A DNA stretch of 40,337 bases from Shewanella holmiensis (GTDB lineage Bacteria > Pseudomonadota > Gammaproteobacteria > Enterobacterales > Shewanellaceae), in the NCBI RefSeq assembly GCF_025370255.1, contig NZ_JAMTCD010000031.1, positions 1-40,337 of the forward strand, in the 5' to 3' direction. The number at the start of each line of letters is the position of its first letter. Position 1 is the first letter of the stretch. The notes under the pieces are model-generated. The model was not told where the DNA came from and searched no databases. It worked only from the letters and a program-made list of their open reading frames with translations. The position numbers and the translations under genes were made by a program. Of the stretch, positions 7,762-14,520 are shown in pieces.

Positions 7762-8442
7762 ATGATTTTAATTACCGGTGCAAGCAGTGGGTTGGGGGCG
7801 GCATTAGCCAAATGTTACCTCGAAGATAATCAGCAAGTGATTATTTCAGGGCGAAATAAAGCGCGTTTAGATGCCGTAACACAAGGTCAAGGAACACATA
7901 TCTGTGCTATTGATGCCGATTTAACCTCTGACATCAGTGTGTCAGCTCTTTTTGACCAAGTGGGTTTGCTACAAGCTCAATCAAGATTACACACCATTAT
8001 TCATTGTGCTGGCAGTGGGTATTTTGGGGCCATTGAAAACCAGAATCCTGCAGCTATCTCGGCGTTACTGCAAAACAATATTATGTCAGCCATTATGTTG
8101 GTGCGTGAGGCGGTTAAACGCTATCGAGATCAGGCCGTGAATGTGGTGGTTGTGATGTCTACTGCTGCACAGGTCGCTAAAGCGGGAGAGTCTACCTATT
8201 GCGCAGCTAAATGGGCTGTGCGGGGATTTATTGAGTCTGTGCGCCTTGAGTTAAAAGGCAGCCCAATGAAAATTATCGCAGTCTATCCAGGTGGAATGGA
8301 TACCGACTTTTGGGCAACCAGTGGTAAAACCATAGATACTTCTTGCTTTATGAGTGCCGATGAAGCCGCCAATATGCTTAAACAGGCTCTAGTGAGCTCT
8401 CAACATGGTTATGTTGCCGATATTACAATTAACCGAGCTTAG
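7762..8442 (+). CDS. Short-chain dehydrogenase/reductase
   Basis: The 226-residue classical SDR has the NAD(P)-binding TGASSGLG near residue 5, and HCAG in place of the usual NNAG. The catalytic Ser is in VVVMSTAA and the YCAAK catalytic Tyr/Lys pair lies near residues 144-148. A PGG loop follows, then TDFW. The Arg in the SGRNKARL segment suggests NADP preference. Substrate is unknown. AAGAGG lies 5 nt before the ATG. It converges on the ribbon-helix-helix gene with 16 bp between stops. No operon partner is apparent. Confidence 0.9.
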   Translation: MILITGASSGLGAALAKCYLEDNQQVIISGRNKARLDAVTQGQGTHICAIDADLTSDISVSALFDQVGLLQAQSRLHTIIHCAGSGYFGAIENQNPAAISALLQNNIMSAIMLVREAVKRYRDQAVNVVVVMSTAAQVAKAGESTYCAAKWAVRGFIESVRLELKGSPMKIIAVYPGGMDTDFWATSGKTIDTSCFMSADEAANMLKQALVSSQHGYVADITINRA

Positions 8443-8458
8443 TTGGATAGCGGCGTGT

Positions 8459-8785
8459 TTAGATGAGTGAGTTTTGCTTTGCCCAGAAATCGTCTTCAGC
8501 ATCAGAGGGCGTTAATGTGATTCTGGTACCCTTATTCAAATAAGTGGTACAGGCAACGCGTAAAAGCGAGCTGAAATTATTAATTTCGCCGCGTTTAATC
8601 ATAACTTCACGATAAATGCGGGTGAGGAATTCAGCGATAGACAAATCGGCTTCTTCAGCGATTTGTTGAATAATTTGCCAAAATACCGCTTCAAGTCGAA
8701 TGCTTGTCACCACTCCGTCAATGCGAATAGAGCGAGTTTGTGATTCAAAAAGTTCAGGTTCAGCTCCAGAATAAATTTCACACAT
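8459..8785 (-). CDS. Ribbon-helix-helix DNA-binding protein (RHH_4 type)
   Basis: The core TRSIRIDGVVTSIRLEAVFWQIIQQIAEEADLSIAEFLTRI follows the beta strand plus two helix pattern of the RHH_4 family, a MetJ/Arc-like fold that binds DNA as a dimer; LLRVACTTYL is a second family block. I prefer ATG 8785 (108 residues) over GTG 8800. The GTG lies within one arm of an inverted repeat and has no ribosome site at a normal distance. A perfect TATAAT at 8834-8829 places the start of transcription inside the same inverted repeat (8792-8801 and 8821-8830), which suggests autoregulation. Targets other than itself cannot be named. DJ-1/PfpI lies upstream on the same strand. Confidence 0.8.
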   Translation of the reverse strand: MCEIYSGAEPELFESQTRSIRIDGVVTSIRLEAVFWQIIQQIAEEADLSIAEFLTRIYREVMIKRGEINNFSSLLRVACTTYLNKGTRITLTPSDAEDDFWAKQNSLI

Positions 8786-8791
8786 ATGATG

Positions 8792-8834
8792 ATCCGTCAC
8801 GTTGGCTAATGAGTCCCCATCGTGACGGATTATA
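8792..8834 (-). promoter_or_regulatory. Promoter with a 10-bp inverted repeat, candidate autoregulatory operator
   Basis: Perfect arms ATCCGTCACG (8792-8801) and CGTGACGGAT (8821-8830) are separated by 19 bp. The right arm overlaps the minus-strand -10 TATAAT (8834-8829), and transcription should begin at about 8822. A protein bound to both arms would block the promoter. No T tract follows on either strand, so a terminator is unlikely. Confidence 0.55.
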
Positions 8835-8876
8835 TTTGCTGATGCAATCCAAACTTCACACGTTAAGTGCTGATGA

Positions 8877-9440
8877 TTAGCGAGTTAGCAATTGATTAAA
8901 TTGTGCTAACCAATCCGGATGTGCAGGCCATGCAGGTGCGGTGACAAAGTTACCATCAGTAATGGCTTCGGTAACGGCTATCTCACAGTATTCACCACCA
9001 GCCTGTGTCACTTCAGGGGCGCAAGCTGGGTAAGCCGATATCTTTTTACCTTGAACTACATTGGCAGCCGTTAATAGCTGGGCTCCATGACACACAGCCG
9101 CAATCGGTTTTTGACTTGCTGCAAAAGCTTGTACTAAAGCAATGACTTTTTTATCTAGACGAAGGTATTCTGGCGCGCGGCCACCTGGGATTAGCAAGGC
9201 ATCGAATTGAGGCTCGAGAATATCATTAAAATCGCCATTTAATGCGAATAAGTGTCCCGGTTTTTCGGTGTAGGTTTGATCGCCTTCAAAATCATGAATA
9301 GCCGTTTTAATGGTGTCACCTGCTGATTTATTTGGACACACAACAGTGACCTGATGTCCTACCATTTGTAATGCTTGAAACGGCACCATCAGCTCGTAAT
9401 CTTCAACAAAATCACCCGCAATAATTAACACTTTAGCCAT
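8877..9440 (-). CDS. DJ-1/PfpI family protein
   Basis: From ATG 9440 (MAKVLIIAGDFVEDYE, GGAG 6 nt upstream) the protein is 187 residues; two upstream in-frame ATGs (9452, 9443) are alternatives with poorer spacing. The fold marks are the acidic residue in GDFVEDYE, the loop LIPGGRAPEYLR and the nucleophile elbow AAVCHGAQLL with Cys followed by His. Members act as deglycase/glyoxalase-like enzymes, peptidases or chaperones. The GGRAPEYLR block is typical of the PfpI branch. I cannot pick the reaction. It is cytosolic and has no signal peptide. It probably has its own promoter, since 151 bp separate it from the response regulator. Confidence 0.88.
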   Translation of the reverse strand: MAKVLIIAGDFVEDYELMVPFQALQMVGHQVTVVCPNKSAGDTIKTAIHDFEGDQTYTEKPGHLFALNGDFNDILEPQFDALLIPGGRAPEYLRLDKKVIALVQAFAASQKPIAAVCHGAQLLTAANVVQGKKISAYPACAPEVTQAGGEYCEIAVTEAITDGNFVTAPAWPAHPDWLAQFNQLLTR

Positions 9441-9562
9441 CATAAACTCCATTTATATTCAAATTACCTTGTTACTTTACTGGCTCAAAAAAGACAGTGG
9501 TAGTAATCAGATACTACAAATGAAGGCTAATGAATATCGGGGAGTTGATGACGGAGAGAGTG

Positions 9563-9595
9563 ATAAAACGAAAGCTAAAAGCGCTTTCGTTTTAT
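9563..9595 (-). terminator. Terminator of the single-domain response regulator
   Basis: A perfect 13-bp stem (9563-9575 with 9583-9595, loop of seven) lies just past the stop at 9605. The arms contain AAAACGAAAG/CTTTCGTTTT, so the 3' arm ends in T on either strand. Confidence 0.75.
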
Positions 9596-9604
9596 GGGGC
9601 GGTG

Positions 9605-9973
9605 TTAATGACCTAGATATTGTTTAATGGTGCGTTCAATCTCATCGGGCATAATAGGTTTTGTCAGGTAATGGTCGGCACCTATGCGTAAGCCAAACTC
9701 TTTATCTGATTCTTCAGTTAGGCCACTGAGAATAATGATAGGAATATTCTCTGTCAGCGGATTATTTTTCACCAGTTTTACAACTTGATAGCCGTTAATG
9801 TTGGGCATATTGATATCAAGTAAAATGAGATCTGGTTTGAATGTGGTGAGAATTTCTAATGCGCTGGAACCTGAATTCGCAGATATAACCTGGTGTGCAT
9901 CACCAATAATTGCCAGCAACACACCTGAACAAATGGGATCGTCATCTATTACTAATATTTTTTTAGTCGTCAT
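9605..9973 (-). CDS. Single-domain response regulator (CheY-like receiver)
   Basis: The 122-residue protein is a bare receiver domain. It has the acidic pocket DDD at residues 10-12, phospho-acceptor Asp 53 in LILLDINMPNINGYQ, the switch Ser in IIILSGL and Lys in LTKP near residue 106. There is no output domain, so it must act by protein contact, like CheY or a relay intermediate. The partner kinase is not adjacent. The hybrid kinase island at 18-25 kb is one local candidate, but there is no direct evidence. AGGA lies about 7 nt before the ATG. It is monocistronic, with its own terminator. Confidence 0.92.
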   Translation of the reverse strand: MTTKKILVIDDDPICSGVLLAIIGDAHQVISANSGSSALEILTTFKPDLILLDINMPNINGYQVVKLVKNNPLTENIPIIILSGLTEESDKEFGLRIGADHYLTKPIMPDEIERTIKQYLGH

Positions 9974-10076
9974 ACATGTCCTATTGAATTAACCGCATTG
10001 ATTACAGTGTATGTAATTTCAGCTAAAAATCCAGTGTGTTATGTAAGCGTTTTTTGAACTTATGCTGGCAATAATA

Positions 10077-10102
10077 ACAGGGCTGAATCACATCAGCCCT
10101 GT
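10077..10102 (-). terminator. Hairpin downstream of aldehyde dehydrogenase
   Basis: A 10-bp perfect stem ACAGGGCTGA/TCAGCCCTGT with a 6-nt loop lies 31 bp past the aldehyde dehydrogenase stop. The minus strand continues TTATTATT, a weak U-rich tail, so termination is probable but not certain. Confidence 0.65.
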
Positions 10103-10132
10103 GCCCAACAATCAATACGCGATTTTATGACA

Positions 10133-11653
10133 TTAAAAAAAGCCCAGCGGATTGACATCGTAGCTAACCAATAGATTTTTAGTTTGTTGGTAATGGTTTA
10201 GTGCCACTTTATGGGTTTCGCGCCCGACACCTGACTTTTTGTAACCCCCAAATGCGGCATGGGCTGGATACATGTGATAGCAGTTGGTCCAGACTCTTCC
10301 TGCTTCAATTTTACGCCCCATTCGATAAGCTAAATTCATGTCGCGGGTCCATACCCCGGCACCTAAACCAAATTCAGAGTTATTAGCCATAGCGAGTGCT
10401 TCCGCTTCATCTTTAAAAGTGGTGACCGAAATAACCGGACCAAAAATTTCTTCCTGGAACACACGCATGTTATTGGTGCCTTTTAAAAGGGTTGGCTGAA
10501 TATAAAAGCCTTTTTGATACTCATTGCTAAGGGTTTCAACATTACCGCCAAGTAACACTTCAGCACCTTCTTCTTTACCGATTGCGATATAACTCATGAT
10601 TTTATCAAATTGTTCTTCAGAGGCTTGCGCGCCCACCATGGTGTCTGTATCCAGTGGGTTACCACGTTTAATGGCTTTGGAGCGTTCAATAATTTTTTCA
10701 ATAAATTGTGGGTAAATATCTTCCTGCACTAACAGCCTTGATGGACACGTACATACTTCGCCTTGGTTGAAAAATGCGAGTACCGCTCCTTCAATACATT
10801 TGCTGAGGTATTCGTCTTCAAAATTGAACACATCATTAAAGAAAATATTTGGCGATTTCCCCCCAAGCTCTACGGTAGAAGGGATAATGTTTTCAGCGGC
10901 GCATTTCATAATATGCGACCCCACAGGTGTTGAACCGGTAAAGGCGATTTTGGCAATGCGTTTACTTGTGGCTAAGGCTTGGCCTGCTTCAGCGCCGTAA
11001 CCATTGACTATGTTCAGTACGCCAGCAGGTAATAAATCGCCGATTAATTCCATTAACACTAAAATCGATGCTGGCGTTTGTTCTGCTGGTTTTAATACTA
11101 CGCAGTTACCGGCTGCTAAGGCTGGACCGAGTTTCCAAGCGGCCATCAAAATAGGGAAATTCCACGGAATAATTTGTCCGACTACGCCTAAAGGCTCATG
11201 GATATGATAAGACAAAGTATTGGCATCAATTTCAGCGGCGCTGCCTTCTTGCGCGCGCAGGCAACCAGCAAAATATCGGAAATGATCCACAGCTAATGGA
11301 ATATCAGCATTTAACGTTTCACGTATCGCTTTACCATTATCCCAAGTTTCTGCGACAGCAAGTTGGGTAAGGTTGGCCTCAATACGATCGGCTATTTTCA
11401 ATAAAATATTTGACCGCTCTGTTGCTGAGGTTGCTCCCCAGGCTGCCTTAACATTATGGGCTGCATCTAATGCTAAATCGATGTCATGTTGGTCTGAACG
11501 CGGAATTTTACAGAAAACTTGGCCATTGACCGGGCTGATATTATCAAAGTATTTTCCATTAACCGGTTCGACCCATTGACCACCGATGTAGTTTTGATAA
11601 ACAGCCTTGAACGTGATGACAGATCCTGTTTCGCCGGGTGCTGCATAAATCAT
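10133..11653 (-). CDS. aldB: NAD(P)-dependent aldehyde dehydrogenase, AldB/ExaC/AcoD type
   Basis: From ATG 11653 (GAGG about 8 nt upstream) the protein is 506 residues, the usual length of this group. The open frame continues 34 codons upstream without family similarity. It oxidises short aldehydes such as acetaldehyde to acids. Visible residues are the oxyanion Asn in IIPWNFP (165), FTGSTPVG (cofactor), the general base Glu 262 in VELGGKSPN, and the nucleophile Cys 301 in FFNQGEVCTCPSR. The C-terminal block FGGYKKSGVGRETHK and ending NPLGFF match AldB/ExaC/AcoD. A divergent AraC regulator 198 bp away is the likely controller. Cofactor choice (NAD or NADP) cannot be read safely. Confidence 0.92.
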   Translation of the reverse strand: MIYAAPGETGSVITFKAVYQNYIGGQWVEPVNGKYFDNISPVNGQVFCKIPRSDQHDIDLALDAAHNVKAAWGATSATERSNILLKIADRIEANLTQLAVAETWDNGKAIRETLNADIPLAVDHFRYFAGCLRAQEGSAAEIDANTLSYHIHEPLGVVGQIIPWNFPILMAAWKLGPALAAGNCVVLKPAEQTPASILVLMELIGDLLPAGVLNIVNGYGAEAGQALATSKRIAKIAFTGSTPVGSHIMKCAAENIIPSTVELGGKSPNIFFNDVFNFEDEYLSKCIEGAVLAFFNQGEVCTCPSRLLVQEDIYPQFIEKIIERSKAIKRGNPLDTDTMVGAQASEEQFDKIMSYIAIGKEEGAEVLLGGNVETLSNEYQKGFYIQPTLLKGTNNMRVFQEEIFGPVISVTTFKDEAEALAMANNSEFGLGAGVWTRDMNLAYRMGRKIEAGRVWTNCYHMYPAHAAFGGYKKSGVGRETHKVALNHYQQTKNLLVSYDVNPLGFF

Positions 11654-11796
11654 ATACTTTCCTCTAATTGTATTTTTGGGATGACTAATTAACCTAGAAC
11701 AAATATTGATTAGAGCGCTATTCTGAAAATCCATAGCTGTTGACTCACAGTACAATTGATAATGTAACCTGTGTTTTTATCTGGTCACCGATAGCA

Positions 11797-11818
11797 AGGA
11801 TTGTTGTACAGGATTGTT
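11797..11818 (+). repeat. Direct repeat, candidate AraC-type operator
   Basis: AGGATTGTT occurs at 11797-11805 and again at 11810-11818, a period of 13 bp, just before the AraC gene in the divergent region shared with the aldehyde dehydrogenase. AraC-family proteins often bind tandem half-sites. Confidence 0.4.
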
Positions 11819-11851
11819 ATATTCGAGTGGTATAACCCTGCTATAGGTGAA

Positions 11852-12763
11852 ATGATGATCAAAGGATGTTTACAACAAAAGCGCGCCGCGCCCCAGGTGC
11901 TGGTGGAGAATAAAATGACTTTTGCTGGCCCCGAGGCTGAGCTGAGTATTTACGATACTTTTGAGCAAGCGTCACGGGTGGCGTTAAAGTCAGACCAATT
12001 ATTGTTTTGTGGCATGGTGACGGGCAAAAAAGTCATGCATTCGGTCGATGATTATGAGGCGGCTTTTTACCCGCATGAATCGTTTATCATGGCACCGAAT
12101 CAAGCGGTAGAAATCGATTTTCCAGAGGCTAAAATTCATCAGCCAACTACTTGTTTAGCGATTGAAATTGCCACTGATAAAGTGAAACAAGTGGCAGAGC
12201 AACTGCAAATGCGGGCTCCATTAGAAAAATCCTACGGTGACTGGCAATATCGACAATCCGTTGTCCATACCCACCATAACCAACAAACCCAAGCGTTGCT
12301 CGAGCGTATGGTGCAGATTTTTACCGAAAACGAACAAGACAGATCTTGTTTGATAGATTTAGCCATTTCAGAATTAGTGATTAGATTATTGCGCTTTCAA
12401 ACCCGTGATTTTTTATTGCTTCATAGTGAACAAAATCCTGAATTTAATGGCTTGAATTCAGTGCTGCAGTACATGAGAAATCATTTACATGAAGCCTTAG
12501 ATATCGATGTGCTATGTCGGCTTGCCTGCATGAGTCGCAGCAAATTTTTTAACCAATTTAAAAACCATTTTGGTTGCACTCCAATGGCTTTTCAGCAACA
12601 GATTAGGCTTAAGCAGGCGGCAAAATTAATTGCCCAGGGGCAGCAAATTACCCAAGTGTGTTTTTCACTGGGGTATCACAGTGCTAGCCATTTCAGCCGC
12701 TTGTTTAAACAGTATTATGGCATGAGCCCCACTGACTATAAGCAGCGCCACTTAAACAGTTAA
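11852..12763 (+). CDS. AraC-family transcriptional regulator
   Basis: I start at ATG 11852 (ATG 11855 is equally possible; AGGTG lies just upstream) rather than TTG 11801. The result is about 303 residues. The N-terminal 170 residues resemble the sensor half of AraC-type regulators with a cupin-like fold. The C-terminal 100 residues hold two helix-turn-helix units: LDIDVLCRLACMSRSKFFNQFKNHFG and ITQVCFSLGYHSASHFSRLFKQYYG, ending in the SPTDYKQR family signature. Divergent placement from the aldehyde dehydrogenase suggests it senses an aldehyde, alcohol or related signal and controls that gene and itself; this is inference. It converges on the kinase-like gene. Confidence 0.88.
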   Translation: MMIKGCLQQKRAAPQVLVENKMTFAGPEAELSIYDTFEQASRVALKSDQLLFCGMVTGKKVMHSVDDYEAAFYPHESFIMAPNQAVEIDFPEAKIHQPTTCLAIEIATDKVKQVAEQLQMRAPLEKSYGDWQYRQSVVHTHHNQQTQALLERMVQIFTENEQDRSCLIDLAISELVIRLLRFQTRDFLLLHSEQNPEFNGLNSVLQYMRNHLHEALDIDVLCRLACMSRSKFFNQFKNHFGCTPMAFQQQIRLKQAAKLIAQGQQITQVCFSLGYHSASHFSRLFKQYYGMSPTDYKQRHLNS

Positions 12764-12788
12764 CCAAGTCATCCTCTGTGTTTTTGGT

Positions 12789-13796
12789 TTAGTTGTGGTC
12801 ATCGTTTTCAGCAGCTAACTGCGTAAGTGCTTGTAAGGTTAACGTTTCAGAGTAAGCATTTATTTTAGGATGCTCAGGGCTCCAGCCTTTGATAAACCGG
12901 TTGAAGTCAGCCCAAGCAATGGCGTATAGCGGGCGCCATGAGCTTTCGAGGCGTGCTGTATTGATAGCAGGATGGTGGTGGGCAACGCTGATGGCTAATT
13001 GTTTGAAATAAAAATCAATATATTGTTCTACGGCTTGTTCGATACTTGTAGTGGCTTGATTGAATGCTATGACACTACTGAGGAAATAGGCGACATCCTT
13101 CATACCGCAGCCTTTGCCAATGTATTGAAAATCGACCGCGGCAGCTTTAGTTGAATCAGGTGTAAAACAAAAGTTGGCTAGTTTGGCATCGCCGTGTACT
13201 AAGGTTTGAAACTGGCAATGATTAAGGATGCTATCTAATGCTGTAGCCGCATCTTTTAGCTTAGTATCTTGCAACGCGGCCAGTTCATCAGGCCTTGTTG
13301 CTAAGTGCCAATAACTCCCAATCGGCCATAATCCGTCACCACTGTGTTGCATAAATTGGCCATGAAAGTGCGCAAGCCAAGTTAAACAGGCTTGAATCAC
13401 GCTTTTGCTAGGTTGAGGATTAATTGCGCTGAACCCAAGTTGGGCTAGATCTTCTAAAATCAGCAGGGTTTCGTGCTCAGTTGTTTCAATCCACAGGCAT
13501 TTGGGCACATAAGAACTCGCGGTGCAGAGATTGGCGTAATGCTGATACCAATAACTTTCTATTTGATACGATAAGAGTTTTCGCTGGTGGGATAAATCAG
13601 TCGCCCAACCTCTGGGATGAGTCTTAGGCTGCGGAAACTGAATATGTTTAACAATGACCGATGCACAGTGATACCCCGTTAAATAGACTCTGACAAGCTC
13701 TCCATAATCGCCCCAAAGTGATTGAATCGTGTCTACATGGGAAGCACTTTGCGCGCCAAGGACTTTAACGATTTTTGTTAACTGTTGTGCTTGCAT
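12789..13796 (-). CDS. Choline/aminoglycoside-kinase-like phosphotransferase
   Basis: The 335-residue protein has a kinase-like fold of the ecdysteroid/choline kinase type. An N-lobe strand SVIVKHIQFP provides the ATP Lys. The catalytic loop is LVHGDAKLANFCF near residues 198-210, and the metal loop AAVDFQYIGKGCGMKDVAYFL follows it. The HGDxKxxNF pattern and GxGxxDVAYFL are shared by small-molecule kinases of this superfamily. Substrate is unknown. Its ATG overlaps the end of the upstream flavin-reductase-like gene region, with one base between TAA and ATG and no clear ribosome site, so it is likely translated by coupling. This pair may act in one pathway. Confidence 0.82.
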   Translation of the reverse strand: MQAQQLTKIVKVLGAQSASHVDTIQSLWGDYGELVRVYLTGYHCASVIVKHIQFPQPKTHPRGWATDLSHQRKLLSYQIESYWYQHYANLCTASSYVPKCLWIETTEHETLLILEDLAQLGFSAINPQPSKSVIQACLTWLAHFHGQFMQHSGDGLWPIGSYWHLATRPDELAALQDTKLKDAATALDSILNHCQFQTLVHGDAKLANFCFTPDSTKAAAVDFQYIGKGCGMKDVAYFLSSVIAFNQATTSIEQAVEQYIDFYFKQLAISVAHHHPAINTARLESSWRPLYAIAWADFNRFIKGWSPEHPKINAYSETLTLQALTQLAAENDDHN

Positions 13797-13797
13797 A

Positions 13798-14433
13798 TTA
13801 CTTTGACATTACCGGGCGAGATAAATCAAAGCGATTGTTTTCAGTAACTGTGTAATAAGCGGTTGGGCCACCTGCTCTCATAACAGGTTCAGCGAGTGTG
13901 GTTTGATAGATGCCAGCGTCATTAATCAGGTGTTTGGCGATATGCACTGCGATCACTTCACCAAGCACTAGCCAAGTATCAATATCTTGACCATTGGCAT
14001 CTTTTAATTGGATGCATTGGGTTAACTTGCATTCAAAGTTTACTGGGCTTTCTGCTACGCGATCAACAGATACTATTTTGCTGGCTGCCGGTGTAAGCCC
14101 TGCAAAAGTAAATTCATCTTCACCGCGGGGTAAAGGCGCAGAGGTTTGATTCATTTTTTCAGCCAATTCTCTGGTGGTTAAGTTCCAGACAAATTCACCG
14201 GTTTCGACAATATTGGCGACACTGTCTTTCCTGCCAATACTGGCAAAGCCAATAATGGGCGGGGTGTAATTGAAGCAATTAAAAAAACTATAAGGGGCTA
14301 AATTACGTTGACCTTGGCTATTTTTTGAGGCTATCCAACCAATGGGGCGTGGGCTGACAATGGCATTAAGTGGGTCGTGGGCTAAGCCATGCCCCTGACT
14401 TGGTTGATAAAAATAGCGTTCGTCTTGTGGCAT
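13798..14433 (-). CDS. Flavin-reductase-like FMN-binding split-barrel protein
   Basis: The 211-residue protein begins YFYQPSQGHGLAHDPLNAIVSPRPIGWIAS, the hallmark start of the flavoredoxin/flavin reductase family. It continues with NLAPYSFFNCFNYTPPIIGFAS and the block SVANIVETGEFVWNL. Such proteins bind FMN and reduce flavins or act as flavoenzymes with varied partners. GGAG lies 6-7 nt before the ATG. The downstream kinase-like gene begins 1 bp after its stop, implying a two-gene operon. No membrane segment or signal peptide is visible. The specific electron acceptor cannot be read from the sequence. Confidence 0.88.
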   Translation of the reverse strand: MPQDERYFYQPSQGHGLAHDPLNAIVSPRPIGWIASKNSQGQRNLAPYSFFNCFNYTPPIIGFASIGRKDSVANIVETGEFVWNLTTRELAEKMNQTSAPLPRGEDEFTFAGLTPAASKIVSVDRVAESPVNFECKLTQCIQLKDANGQDIDTWLVLGEVIAVHIAKHLINDAGIYQTTLAEPVMRAGGPTAYYTVTENNRFDLSRPVMSK

Positions 14434-14520
14434 CTAAAGCTCCAATTATTTAGAACGGATAAGATGAGTTGATCAGCCTTTATTAACTCGTCTTATCCGC
14501 TTCAACAAGTGCACTATTGA

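Noticed and set aside
8792..8830. The RHH inverted repeat as a terminator for the DJ-1 gene
   Set aside because: No T tract on either strand, and the repeat overlaps a consensus -10 element.
11654..11755. 34-codon N-terminal extension of the aldehyde dehydrogenase
   Set aside because: The family starts at ATG 11653 with AGAGG before it; the extension lies in the shared promoter region.
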